DNA of 64,000 nucleotides. Origin: Gimesia aquarii (GTDB lineage Bacteria > Planctomycetota > Planctomycetia > Planctomycetales > Planctomycetaceae). Within the stretch, counting starts at the first letter, position 1, and each line of letters begins with the position of its first letter. The stretch lies in NCBI RefSeq assembly GCF_007748175.1, contig NZ_CP037422.1, positions 5,472,334 to 5,536,333 of the forward strand. The letters are read 5' to 3'. The notes below the pieces were generated by a model. The model ran no database searches. It saw only the letters and a program-made list of their open reading frames with translations, and was not told the DNA's origin. Below are positions 51,981 to 61,636 of the stretch, piece after piece. Position numbers and translations under genes: made by a program.

Positions 51981-52943
51981 TTATTCCGTTTCATATTGTG
52001 TTTTGGCGCGAAGTAGATGTGCCCGCATTCGTTCGCGGGCTAATTCCACATCTCGATTTTGCAACACTCGGGCAATTGCCAGATGTTCTTTCATTCCTTT
52101 TAAAGATGTTTTTGGGGGCAATTCCTGGTAGACGCCAAATAACGCCATCTTCATGATTAAGGGATCAATCGTTTCCAGAAGAACAGAACTTTCAGAAAGT
52201 TCCAGCAGGGTCCGATGAAAGGTGTAATCGATCTGCCTTCGATCTGAATCGTTGAGATCGTCAAATTGTTCAATGATGCGTTTACAGTCCTTGACCAGAT
52301 TTTCAAGTTCAAGATCGTTGGCTTTGATAACCACTCGATCGATGACCTCTGATTCAAGTAAGAGACGAAGCCGATAAATATCGACGATTTCCTCGGGAGT
52401 CGCATCAACAACTTGCCAGCCTCGTCTGGGAACGCGAATAAAAAGGCCCCGTGCACAAAGCCAGTCCAGTGCCTGACGAACTGTTCCAAGGCTGGCGTTG
52501 AGATCATTGGAAATTTCTTGCGCACTTACGTTTTGTCCTAAAAGGAATTCACCATTCAATAGCTTTTCAAAGATCCTGCGGTAAGTGGCTTCTGTTTCTG
52601 TTTCTCGATTAAAGTCTGACGCGGATACATTTTCCGGATGTTTCGTTTTCGGTTGTTTAACAGCTGTGATACGACCATTGTCACTTGTTGTGACCCAGCC
52701 CTCTTCAGCGAGAAGATTGATCGCCTGCCGCACGGTGGTGCGTGAAATATTCAACTCACGTGCAATCTTAAATGGAACAAGAGTGTCACCGATGGCAATT
52801 TGATCGTGAAGAAGCTGAGAGAACAAATAGTTGTAGACGCGAGTTGTTAACGGCCCACGATCCGGATTCAATAAGTCCTCGGATTCTTCGGTCTCTGGTT
52901 CCTGCTTTCTGTCGGTCCAGTCAGATAGTTTGAGGCGGATCAT
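51981..52943 (-). CDS. GntR/FadR-type regulator with two winged-helix domains, catabolic operon
   Basis: The protein has 320 residues from ATG 52943; ATG 53015 would add 24 and neither start has a clear ribosome binding site. It follows the same plan as the regulator at 43348-44265: winged helix 1 (IARELNISRTTVRQAINLL), winged helix 2 (AQEISNDLNASLGTVRQALDWL, then IRVPRRGWQVV) and an FCD domain (IYRLRLLLE, DYTFHRTLLE, KEHLAIARVL). The shared RVPRRGWQ/RIPRRGWQ wing shows common ancestry. It opens a minus-strand catabolic operon and probably controls it in response to a substrate. Confidence 0.85.
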   Translation of the reverse strand: MIRLKLSDWTDRKQEPETEESEDLLNPDRGPLTTRVYNYLFSQLLHDQIAIGDTLVPFKIARELNISRTTVRQAINLLAEEGWVTTSDNGRITAVKQPKTKHPENVSASDFNRETETEATYRRIFEKLLNGEFLLGQNVSAQEISNDLNASLGTVRQALDWLCARGLFIRVPRRGWQVVDATPEEIVDIYRLRLLLESEVIDRVVIKANDLELENLVKDCKRIIEQFDDLNDSDRRQIDYTFHRTLLELSESSVLLETIDPLIMKMALFGVYQELPPKTSLKGMKEHLAIARVLQNRDVELARERMRAHLLRAKTQYETE

Positions 52944-53071
52944 GTAATTGTATCTTATTTTAGATTGAGATGAGGTTGTTGTGTTTTTATGCCATTGAAC
53001 AATGGGATGAATCATAGGGATATTAAAAAGTAGTTGAAAATTAGTTTTATTAAAATAGATTTAGTGTATTT

Positions 53072-53099
53072 AGTTTATAAAAAACACTTGTTGTGTCAA
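53072..53099 (-). promoter_or_regulatory. Promoter candidate for the catabolic operon
   Basis: Read on the minus strand, TTGACA (53099-53094), a 16-base spacer and TAAACT (53077-53072) lie ahead of the GntR gene. The -35 is perfect, the -10 moderate. The near-palindromic ACACTTGTTGTGT (53084-53096) overlaps the -35, a plausible operator. Confidence 0.5.
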
Positions 53100-53201
53100 C
53101 TGTTATTATATGGTTTTCCAGTCTCTATTCTTTTTTACTTTCTGGTGACCCGTTGAAAGTGGTTGTTCAGACAAATTGACCTCTGATTGCAAAAAAGTCA
53201 T

Positions 53202-54524
53202 TTAATCTGATACACTTTGATTCGGATTAATGAAAGCCCAGCAGAGGGTTGCTGCCAGGTAGATTCCTGCAAATAAATAAAGAGTCAGATTCCAGTTAGG
53301 AGTATTCATTTCTTTAATGTATGTGAAGAGATTAGCGACGACGATTGGTGACACATAAGTCCCCACACTGCCCAGCATGTTCCCGACCGCGATTACTACT
53401 GAAGTATGCTTGCCTCCCAGATCCATTGCAGTAACCCATGTAGAAGGATTACCTACTCCGGAAAGAAACGTGCCACACGAAATTAGATAAACGGCGGAAA
53501 ACGGTTCTGCCCAGGCTGCTCCCAGAATGCAGATGGCGCATATCAGATGCGAGAAAACACCGACAAGTGATCGACTAAAATATTTGTTACCAGTCCGACT
53601 ATAGATCAGGTCAATTAATTTTCCTCCTGTCAAAGTGCCCAGGACCACTCCTATTAATGGCAACATGGCAAGCAAGCCTGCTTCCTGAACAGAGGCCCCA
53701 CTGGAATTTTGCAAATAGGAAGGAAACCAGGTAATAAAAAAAGCATAACCAAAACCACGAAAAGCCAATTGCAAACAAAACAGCCAGATATTTCGATTAG
53801 AAATCATCTGATAAGTCAGAGAGCTTTTATTAATCTGTGCTTCTTGCTTGGTATCATTCTTTTTATCTTTGTTTTGATTTCCGATTAAATTGACTTCTTC
53901 AGAATTGGTATATGGGTGATCTTCAGGCTGGTCTCGAAAGAACAGAAAAAAAAGAATCACCCAGCAGAGTGAAAATATGCTGAAGAGAATTAATGGAAAT
54001 CTCCAGCCAAAGGGGACTACGAGAGAAGCGGTTAATCCCGTAGCAATAATACTGCCAACTGACATGAAGCTTCCCATGAGAGAGCTGGCGATGCCACGTT
54101 GGGATTCTGGTATCCAGTTTTTGATCACTTGAGCAGTACAGGGGACCATGCCTGCCTGAGCAAGACCCAGAATGAGTCTTGAGATCCAGATTAAGCCAAA
54201 CGAATACGCAACTGCAGTCAAGAGATTTGCAAATGCGGCAAGCAGGTGCAAGAGCGGGAGCGCTATACGGTTTCCCAGTTTTTGTCCTAACAATCCGCCT
54301 GGAATTTGAAACAAAAAGTAACCTGCAAAAAAGACTGCTAAAATACGGCCCATTTGCAGATCGTCAAAGGACAAATCTTTTTTAATAGTACTGGCAAGTG
54401 GGGCAAGGCCGGCTCTAGGCAAGTATGCGAGAACAAACCCTAAACTTAATGCAGCCAGGACCACATAACGCGTGTGAGTTGAGGCTGATTTCGAAGTATT
54501 CTGGTTTTCAGAAAGCGGATTCAT
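53202..54524 (-). CDS. MFS transporter, anion:cation symporter (hexuronate/galactonate) type
   Basis: The 440-residue protein has 12 membrane helices with a central charged loop (about 200-235, NQNKDKKNDTKQ). Features of the ACS family include ADTP-free N-terminal LAYLPRAGLAPLA, DLQMGRILAVFFAGYFLFQIPGGLLGQKLGNR and GLAQAGMVPCTAQVIKNWIPESQRGIASSLM. These take up sugar acids or related organic anions with protons. It lies directly upstream of the GntR gene, so it is the probable importer for the amidohydrolase/MLE/aldolase pathway, with its own transcript or as first gene of it. Confidence 0.9.
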   Translation of the reverse strand: MNPLSENQNTSKSASTHTRYVVLAALSLGFVLAYLPRAGLAPLASTIKKDLSFDDLQMGRILAVFFAGYFLFQIPGGLLGQKLGNRIALPLLHLLAAFANLLTAVAYSFGLIWISRLILGLAQAGMVPCTAQVIKNWIPESQRGIASSLMGSFMSVGSIIATGLTASLVVPFGWRFPLILFSIFSLCWVILFFLFFRDQPEDHPYTNSEEVNLIGNQNKDKKNDTKQEAQINKSSLTYQMISNRNIWLFCLQLAFRGFGYAFFITWFPSYLQNSSGASVQEAGLLAMLPLIGVVLGTLTGGKLIDLIYSRTGNKYFSRSLVGVFSHLICAICILGAAWAEPFSAVYLISCGTFLSGVGNPSTWVTAMDLGGKHTSVVIAVGNMLGSVGTYVSPIVVANLFTYIKEMNTPNWNLTLYLFAGIYLAATLCWAFINPNQSVSD

Positions 54525-54641
54525 CTACGATGATTCCTGCCTAAGATGATCGGAACAATATTTAGCCTCAGAATGAAACTCAATCAAAGAGACGAATTGA
54601 AATGATGTGCGTTAAATAACCATATTCATTGACAGTAATGG

Positions 54642-56135
54642 TTACGTGATAATATCCAGAATTGGTTTTCCATAATCGATTTCCAGTCGTTTGCGACCGG
54701 GGATATCTAACCTATGTTGATCGAGTCCCAGTAAACGATAGAGAGTTGCATGGATGTCTGTCACATAATGTGGCGATTCGACGGCATGAAAACCTAATTC
54801 ATCTGTCGCGCCGTGTACGTGTCCCTGCTTAATTCCTGCACCAGCGAACCAGACTGTGAAACCATGCGGGTGGTGATCGCGACCACTGGGCATCTTCGTA
54901 CTGCTACCACGTACTTCGACTGCAGGAGTACGACCAAATTCGGTACAGAAGACAACAACAGTATCATCCCACATTCCACGACGTTTCAAATCTTTCAATA
55001 GTCCGGCGATTGGTTTATCGACGCGTTTACAGGAACGGGTATGATTCTCTTTCAACTTTTGATGGGAGTCCCATTCACCATATCCACTTAAATAGACCTG
55101 GGTGTAACGTACACCGCGTTCTGCCAAGCGACGTGCAGCCAGCAGGCGACGCCCGTAAACTGCCGTTTCTTTATCATCAATGCCATACAGACTTTGAGTC
55201 TCTTTGGTTTCTTCTGTCATATCGAGAACTTCAGGAACGGAAGATTGCATGCGGTATGCTAATTCATAGGAATTAATACGGGCACGCAATTTTTCATCGC
55301 TGGGATATTCCACCGCAGAAAGCTGATTGAGTTCATTGATAAACGCGTATTGATTTGCCTGTTCCTGCTCTAAAATTGTTTTCGGCCTCGCACCAAATGG
55401 GAGCGGATTTTTAGGATCCAATGAAAGTTCCACGCCCATGTATTTCGGACCGAGGTAGTTCGGATTGAAGTTTTCTTTCACTCGAGAGTCAGTATAAGAA
55501 CCCAAAAACACATATTCAGGTAGATTTTTATTGAGACTACCTAAGCCGTAGCTTAGCCAGGAGCCCACTACCGGTTGTTTTTGATCAAGTTTATGTCGAC
55601 CATGATGAATCTGGAATTCGGCGGCATGATCGTTGTCTGTTGTGTACATCGATCGTACAAACGAGATATCGTCAACGCAGGTCGCGAGGTGTGGCCACCA
55701 GTCGGTGATTTCAATTCCCGACTCGCCATGCTTTTTAAAACCCACTTGCATGGGCATGATCTTGGAATGTTCGCGTTTGACCATAACCACAGACCGTGCC
55801 CGTTCCCTATAACGAGGGTCTTTGAAAGGATCGGGATAAATGGTATCGGAAAACGTTTTTCCTCCGTACTTATTCAATTCCGGTTTGGGGTCAAATGTTT
55901 CCATCTGACTATAGCCACCGGAGAGAAAGACCCAAATGACTGATTTTGCCTTTGGTGTAAAATGAGGGCCTTTTGTTGGGTCACTACTTTGCGTACCGGC
56001 AGCTTGTGTTAGATTCTCCTGGCCTAAGAGTGTGCTCAGTGCCATACCTGTTGCGCCGAAGCCAAGATCTGCTAAAAAACTACGGCGATGAATCTGATTA
56101 CATTGAGGGAAATTCGTGGTAGGGCGATATTTCAT
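54642..56135 (-). CDS. DUF1501 Tat-exported protein
   Basis: This 497-residue protein starts with a Tat signal (IHRRSFLADLGFGATGMAL) and continues with the DUF1501 alkaline-phosphatase-like domain: AKSVIWVFLSGGYSQMETFDPKPELNKYGGK, DDISFVRSMYTTDNDHAAEFQIHHG, VVVFCTEFGRTPAVEV and GRDHHPHGFTVWFAGAGIKQG. The Asp/His set points to a metal-binding hydrolase fold. It is the constant partner of PSCyt1-DUF1549-DUF1553 proteins in planctomycetes, here encoded 45 bases upstream. Role unproven, thought to be linked with extracellular polymer use. Confidence 0.93.
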   Translation of the reverse strand: MKYRPTTNFPQCNQIHRRSFLADLGFGATGMALSTLLGQENLTQAAGTQSSDPTKGPHFTPKAKSVIWVFLSGGYSQMETFDPKPELNKYGGKTFSDTIYPDPFKDPRYRERARSVVMVKREHSKIMPMQVGFKKHGESGIEITDWWPHLATCVDDISFVRSMYTTDNDHAAEFQIHHGRHKLDQKQPVVGSWLSYGLGSLNKNLPEYVFLGSYTDSRVKENFNPNYLGPKYMGVELSLDPKNPLPFGARPKTILEQEQANQYAFINELNQLSAVEYPSDEKLRARINSYELAYRMQSSVPEVLDMTEETKETQSLYGIDDKETAVYGRRLLAARRLAERGVRYTQVYLSGYGEWDSHQKLKENHTRSCKRVDKPIAGLLKDLKRRGMWDDTVVVFCTEFGRTPAVEVRGSSTKMPSGRDHHPHGFTVWFAGAGIKQGHVHGATDELGFHAVESPHYVTDIHATLYRLLGLDQHRLDIPGRKRLEIDYGKPILDIIT

Positions 56136-56180
56136 GAGATCTATCCTGCTATATTTGAACGCAGATGAATTCTAAATCTA

Positions 56181-59100
56181 TTATCGGATGGTGACAAAAT
56201 CATTATGGCTGAATAATGCCTGGACGAAACTTTCTCTTGCTCGAACTTCTGGTTCTGTGGCTGGTTGATTAAAATCGTTCTTTATTTGTTTTTTCGTTTG
56301 AGGAGCTGGTTTCGTTTTCGCTTGTGAGAAGAGTCGTTCTTGACCAGAGAGGAATTTTGTTGCTGCGATTTGCTCTTTATCGCTGGCAGGTCGAGTGAGG
56401 ATCAGCTCAAATGCGCTTTGTATAAAGGCCTGGTTCTTTTGCTCACGAGTTTTGTTCAGGCCAACAACCTGTGACCATAACTGGTTTGCTATCTGTCGTC
56501 CTTTTTGAACAGAAAGTTGACTGTTTGTTAAGGCAAGTGCCTGTTGTGGCATGATACTGCTTTTGCGTTCATAGCAGTCGGTGGCGCTGGCTGCATCAAA
56601 CAGTTCCAGGAATTCCATTTTTGCCTCGCCATGATGAGAGTAGTAAATACTTCTTCGGTTAGTAATTAATCCTTGATCTTGTTCAAGCTCCTGCCCAAAC
56701 ATTTTCGGGTCTAAGTCTTTGGCGAGATAAAAAAGACTATCGCGAATTACTTCCGCTTCCATACGGTTCGTGGGGAATTTCCAGAGTAGTTGATTATCAC
56801 GGTCTTTACTATGATTCACATGTTGTGGATCAACGCCTCGCGAACTACGCTGATAGGTTTTGCTGAGGACGATCTGACGGTGAAGATGTTTCATACTCCA
56901 TTGGTGGTCCATCAATTCCACTGCGAGCCAATCAAGGAGTGCCGGATGTGTTGGTTTAGCTCCACTTCGGCCAAAATTATACACTGATTTGACAATCGGT
57001 TGTCCAAAGTGCCGCATCCAGATGTGATTCACGGCAACTCTTGCAGTTAATGGATTATTGCGATCGACAATCCACTGCGCGAGTGCTGTTCGTTTTCCAG
57101 TGCTTTGTTTGGGATACTGCGGACTTAACTTTGAATAGGTTGTCGTTGTTTCCTTAACAGCTTTTTGGGCAGTTTTCAGTTCTCCTTGAGATTGTGAAAG
57201 CTGTTTTTCAGCGGCTTGAATTTTCTTGGCACGTGCTTTGTCTTCTGATGGTAGCTGTTTTGCTTCCAGCAGAGCAAGCTTAGCTGATTTCAGCTTAGAT
57301 TCAGATCGACTCAGGTTTGCTTGACGTTCAGCCTGACTGGCGGCCTGTTCCAGCGATTCAAAATTCTTTGTTTGATCGATATAGCGTGCTTTCGCGGCTT
57401 GAACGCGTGCAGCGTATTCCTGTTTGGCATCACGGGCTGCCTTCATTTTGAATTGGATCACGTCCCGTTTCAATTTTGCCAGATCACGTTTCTCAGTAGC
57501 GGCTTTGATCTCTTGTTGTAACTTTTGCTCTGCTTCTGTTAATGGTTTGTGTAACACGACCTGCGAAGTTGCCGGGGCACTACTGAACCGAGTCGCCTGC
57601 CAGTTTTCAATTCCAGGAATGTCTTCACCCTGGCGATAATTGGGAAACTCAAAGTCAAAGCGCTGGATCTCTTCAGAGCCATTTTGCATAAAGACAATGT
57701 CGTCAAATTCGGCAACACTTCCAGGGTGGGCATCCAGGAAAATTCCTCGGTTTTTTGCACCAATGGGATTCCAACCATTCAAAGCAATAGGTTTATGATC
57801 GACGATGACTTTGGAATCAGCGATTTGAGTGATTGTTAGCTCGGCAATGTCTTTTTCAGGTTGCAGGAGAATATTGATTTGAAAATGTAATTTACCTGAA
57901 TCCGTTTTGTAAGAACCGATTTCTGCTTTGCTGGTTGTTCCTGGTGCAAACGTGATAATCTTGCCGGCGTGAAAGGCAACATACAAGTTTGTTCTGCCTG
58001 CGGACAAATCATTCGACAATTGGAAATTCACTAAACTGTCTGACAGAATTTTGAGTTGAAATCGAACCAGTGTTTCTGTGTCAAATGATTTCCAACCCGA
58101 CATTTCGTGTGAGAGCGTACGACGCCCCTGAGTCGCTTTCAGTCGGAGTGCCTGGCGATTGATTAAACGAGGTTGTTTTGAATTGGCTTGTGAAATTTCA
58201 GCTTTCTGTTTTACTGTCAGATTTAAAATCGTTTTTGCCAGTAATGCTTCCTGTTTTTTTAGCGATTGCTCCAAATGGGATTTCTGTTGTTCCCAGGCTT
58301 TCAGTGCGGCTTGATAGTCTGATTCTCTCTTTTGAGTCTCTTCTTTGATTACAAAGGGTTTCAGACCGGGGTACCAGGCAGTGACAGGAAGATCAACCTT
58401 ACCAAACTGAAGTTGGTCACCCTTTAAAAACTTGATCGCCGCAGCTTCAGCAGGAGGTTTGTCTTTGACGAGATTCTGTTCGAGACCTCCGGTGTAAAAT
58501 TTCGCTTTTGCATCCAGCTTTTTGTCATAGATGCGGACCATTCCGGTTCGGACAGGCCCATTTCTGACACCTAATTTATATTCAGGAAATTCGCCAGGAT
58601 CGGCTTCACCGGGAACGCGATCATGTCTGAGGTCAATCGGTTCGAAAAATGAACGGAACGAGAAATATTCTTCCTGACCGATGGGGTCATATTTATGGTC
58701 GTGACATTCACAGCAATTCATGGTGAGACCGAGAAACGCTTTGCTGGTATGTTCTACATTGTCTTTAAGCCATGTGTGGTAATTCCAGCGATAGAAATTC
58801 CGAACGATAAAACCAGTGGCGACTAGATTTTCCAAATCGTTGGGAGCAATCTCATCAGCGGCAAGCATTTCCATAACCATGCGATCGTAGCCTTTGTCCT
58901 CATTGAGAGAACGGATTATCCAATCGCGCCAACGCCAGGTCAGCGAATAACTGTTGGTCATATCTTTCGCACCTCGGCGTCCATACCAGTCGCTATACCG
59001 CCAGACATCCATCCAATGTCGCCCCCAACGTTCACCATACTGCGGGCGTTTGAGTAAGTCTTCTACGACTCTCTGGAAAGCATTTGGACTGGAGTCGTTC

Positions 59101-59711
59101 AAAAACGCGTGCAGTTCCTCAGGAGTGGGAGGCAGGCCGATTAAATCGAGATAGACTCTTCTTAGAAGTGTCGCTTTGTCTGTCTCGGGTTGGGGAATTA
59201 ATCCCGCGTGTTCCTGTTGATAAGCAACAAATGCGTCAATGGGATTAATTACTTTTGTCTGCACTGTGGGAATGGAGGGGCGTTTGATCTGTTGAAAAGC
59301 CCAATGATCAGCGGGGTCTGCTTCTGGCCGATCGTTATCAGGAAATTTTGCACCTTGTTCTATCCAGCGTTTGATTAAGTTCACTTCGTCTGGTTTTAAT
59401 TTTCGCCCCTGACCTTTGGGGGGCATTTCGAAGTCAGCATCATCGGTGAGAACTTGATACAGCAGGCTTTCTTTCGAATTACCGGCGACGAGAGCAGGGC
59501 CAATCTCTCCCCCTTTCAGCATGTGATTTCCGGAATCCAGCCTCAGGTTTGATTCTTGTTTCAGAGTTCCATGACATGCGAAGCAATGTGCTTGCAGTAA
59601 TGGCTTGATTTGTGCTTTATAATCAACAACGGGAGGCGCTGTTTGTGCGTAAAGCGGAAGGCCCGTCAGTGAAATCCATCCAACCATCGTTTTGGCAAAT
59701 TGCCACTTCAT
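56181..59711 (-). CDS. Giant PSCyt1-DUF1549-DUF1553 cytochrome-like protein
   Basis: The protein has 1176 residues from ATG 59711, with GAGGAG seven bases upstream. Signal peptide, then PSCyt1 with one CxxCH (CFACHG) and LKQESNLRLDS. DUF1549 follows: PIDAFVAYQQEHAG, LLRRVYLDLIGLPPTPEEL, YGERWGRHWMDVWRYSDWYG, MNCCECHDHKYDPI with a second CxxCH-type site. A middle part holds a carbohydrate-binding-like beta domain (about 520-700) and a long Ala/Lys/Gln-rich coiled coil (about 735-870). DUF1553 closes it: ALAQWIVDRNNPLTARVAVNHIWMRHFG. Such proteins are planctomycete hallmarks, probably c-type cytochromes in the outer compartment that work with DUF1501 proteins. Confidence 0.93.
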   Translation of the reverse strand: MKWQFAKTMVGWISLTGLPLYAQTAPPVVDYKAQIKPLLQAHCFACHGTLKQESNLRLDSGNHMLKGGEIGPALVAGNSKESLLYQVLTDDADFEMPPKGQGRKLKPDEVNLIKRWIEQGAKFPDNDRPEADPADHWAFQQIKRPSIPTVQTKVINPIDAFVAYQQEHAGLIPQPETDKATLLRRVYLDLIGLPPTPEELHAFLNDSSPNAFQRVVEDLLKRPQYGERWGRHWMDVWRYSDWYGRRGAKDMTNSYSLTWRWRDWIIRSLNEDKGYDRMVMEMLAADEIAPNDLENLVATGFIVRNFYRWNYHTWLKDNVEHTSKAFLGLTMNCCECHDHKYDPIGQEEYFSFRSFFEPIDLRHDRVPGEADPGEFPEYKLGVRNGPVRTGMVRIYDKKLDAKAKFYTGGLEQNLVKDKPPAEAAAIKFLKGDQLQFGKVDLPVTAWYPGLKPFVIKEETQKRESDYQAALKAWEQQKSHLEQSLKKQEALLAKTILNLTVKQKAEISQANSKQPRLINRQALRLKATQGRRTLSHEMSGWKSFDTETLVRFQLKILSDSLVNFQLSNDLSAGRTNLYVAFHAGKIITFAPGTTSKAEIGSYKTDSGKLHFQINILLQPEKDIAELTITQIADSKVIVDHKPIALNGWNPIGAKNRGIFLDAHPGSVAEFDDIVFMQNGSEEIQRFDFEFPNYRQGEDIPGIENWQATRFSSAPATSQVVLHKPLTEAEQKLQQEIKAATEKRDLAKLKRDVIQFKMKAARDAKQEYAARVQAAKARYIDQTKNFESLEQAASQAERQANLSRSESKLKSAKLALLEAKQLPSEDKARAKKIQAAEKQLSQSQGELKTAQKAVKETTTTYSKLSPQYPKQSTGKRTALAQWIVDRNNPLTARVAVNHIWMRHFGQPIVKSVYNFGRSGAKPTHPALLDWLAVELMDHQWSMKHLHRQIVLSKTYQRSSRGVDPQHVNHSKDRDNQLLWKFPTNRMEAEVIRDSLFYLAKDLDPKMFGQELEQDQGLITNRRSIYYSHHGEAKMEFLELFDAASATDCYERKSSIMPQQALALTNSQLSVQKGRQIANQLWSQVVGLNKTREQKNQAFIQSAFELILTRPASDKEQIAATKFLSGQERLFSQAKTKPAPQTKKQIKNDFNQPATEPEVRARESFVQALFSHNDFVTIR

Positions 59712-59882
59712 AGGACAACTCCTCATCATTTTATGATCAGGTTGTAGCGAGTGAGTGTCTTTTATTCACAACGTACATTTAATTACCAGGATCGTCAATA
59801 GGGAAGCCTTTGATTTCCCAAATCAGTAATAAGGTTTCCTTAAATATAAAACTCATTCAAATACGATCTGAATCGATAGCAC

Positions 59883-61229
59883 TTAGTTCGTTTCTTTACG
59901 CACCAGTTTCCAGACATCTGATTCAAAGTTATTGCCAGTCACCATCCATAAGCCATTGTCAAAAACAAACACACTGGCGGCGTGTCTGGGTTTCCATGGT
60001 GTATCGGGTAATTCGTACCAGTTCACTCCATCATCAGAATACCAGACATCATTTCGATTTCCGCCTTTTCTGTTATAGCCTTCCATGACCCACATCCGGC
60101 CATCGAAGACGGCCACATCATGATATTGGCGAGGATACCAGGGAGCCGCTTTGGTGTGTTGTTTCCAGTGGACGCCGTCAGCTGAACTCCAGACATCATT
60201 ATAGAAGTTCCGTGTGGGAGTGGTTGGCGTGTCATAAGTACCGCCTCCCAGAATCCACATTCGATCTTTGAAAACGACGTTGCCGCCAATCATTCCTCGT
60301 GCAGACCAATAGGGTTCTTGGGGTTCAATCTTGTTCCAATGGATGCCATCTTTCGAATTCCAAATGTCGCGATAGAATATTTCTTTGGAAGGACCAAATG
60401 CCGGCATCGTCTGGCCGCCGATAACCCAGATTTTATCTTTAAATGCCAGCGTGTAATGCAAGGCACGCGGAGCCCAGGGAACATCTTTGGGACTCAGCCT
60501 GTGCCAGGTTTTTCCATCTGATGAGTTCCAGACATCGTTTTGGTAGTGCCCCTGATTGACATCCCCCCCCACGATCCACATTTTATCTTGAAAGACGACA
60601 TAACCAGCGGTATGTCTTCCTTCCCAGTCTTTGAACGGGTCGAACTGTTTGTCTATAAAGGTATTCTGTTTGATCAGATTCCAATGCAGGCCATCGGATG
60701 AATTCCAGACTTCGTTGTTACAGATACGTGGGAAATGCTTTTTATCGCCGGGATTCCAACCTCCCAGTAGCCAGAGTTTATTCTGGTACACCAGTGCGCC
60801 AGCACCATCGCGTACGGCAAAGGGGGCTTTCATCGTGATGTTTTTCCAGGTGTAGCTGGGAACTTTACGAGATGCACTAATTGCGACATTGATTGTTGAT
60901 GAGACCTGATTACCAACAGCTTGCAGGCGCAGTAAACAGGATGCCGTTAGTGTATTGGGAACATTCCACAAACAACTCCCTTGTTTTATGGGGACCGATG
61001 CAATTTGTTGCCAGCTTATTCCGTTATCGCTTGAGCAGGCAAGATTGAGCATTTTTTCAGGAGCGATGTTTGTCTTGCTCCAGACGATCTGATGGATGCT
61101 TTCTGCTGCTAAAGTCGCTTGATCTTTGGGGGACACGATTTCGAGTTCGGCTCCGCTTAACCACTTGACATCAGCCAACACAAGAAAACCAGCGACGACT
61201 AATAATGTACGATGAATCATTCTAGCCAT
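59883..61229 (-). CDS. Secreted kelch propeller protein with an N-terminal Ig-like domain
   Basis: The 448-residue protein has a signal peptide (about 1-27), a KRE9/KNH-like N-terminal domain (LEIVSPKDQATL, SSDNGISWQQIASVP), and six kelch-type repeats of about 50 residues: QNKLWLLGGW, QDKMWIVGGD, KDKIWVIGGQ, KDRMWILGGG, DGRMWVMEGY and NGLWMVTGN. The last two repeats have decayed glycines. Its repeats align with those in the fusion protein at 41067-43256. GAAAGA seven bases upstream supports ATG 61229. It is followed on the same strand by the PSCyt1 and DUF1501 genes, so it may bind the same extracellular polymer. Confidence 0.85.
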   Translation of the reverse strand: MARMIHRTLLVVAGFLVLADVKWLSGAELEIVSPKDQATLAAESIHQIVWSKTNIAPEKMLNLACSSDNGISWQQIASVPIKQGSCLWNVPNTLTASCLLRLQAVGNQVSSTINVAISASRKVPSYTWKNITMKAPFAVRDGAGALVYQNKLWLLGGWNPGDKKHFPRICNNEVWNSSDGLHWNLIKQNTFIDKQFDPFKDWEGRHTAGYVVFQDKMWIVGGDVNQGHYQNDVWNSSDGKTWHRLSPKDVPWAPRALHYTLAFKDKIWVIGGQTMPAFGPSKEIFYRDIWNSKDGIHWNKIEPQEPYWSARGMIGGNVVFKDRMWILGGGTYDTPTTPTRNFYNDVWSSADGVHWKQHTKAAPWYPRQYHDVAVFDGRMWVMEGYNRKGGNRNDVWYSDDGVNWYELPDTPWKPRHAASVFVFDNGLWMVTGNNFESDVWKLVRKETN

Positions 61230-61636
61230 GTTTTAATCTTTCATTAGATCGTGTTCAGGAGTGAAAGCGAACGTAGGGGGGGACGATGGTCTAACGCAAT
61301 ACATTCTGGTTTTCTATGAGGATTTTCCTTATCGGCAATTTAGTGTTTATTATTCACAATAAACACATTGAATGCATTCGTCAAGCAAAATTACAGTTGA
61401 TTTTTAAATATGCTAAGAAATTGTTGCTGAGGTTTATTCACATTCGACACCGTATCAACAACAAAACAAGTTGTGCTGATGAGCGATATCAGTAGCCGTT
61501 GTGTCGTATGCTCTTGAAAAAATCAGTTCACTCTGTACCAGGATTCCTCTCTCATTGTGTAGACTGGGAAGAAACAACAGACAGAGTACAGAGTACCTCG
61601 TTAATCCTACCTTGATTTGAGACATGAAAGCCCGCC
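61230..61636. promoter_or_regulatory. Divergent intergenic region with inverted repeats
   Basis: No gene is seen here. GTGTTTATT (61343-61351) and AATAAACAC (61358-61366) form a perfect 9-bp inverted repeat with a six-base spacer, and ACTCTGTAC (61530-61538) with GTACAGAGT (61586-61594) another, wider one. Both may be binding sites for control of the two divergent secreted-protein genes. Confidence 0.4.

Noticed and set aside
53191..53202. AAAAAAGTCATT, the core of the 44411-44488 repeat, near the MFS gene end
   Set aside because: Only 12 bases match, it lies after a gene rather than at a promoter, and there is no second copy nearby. Probably chance.
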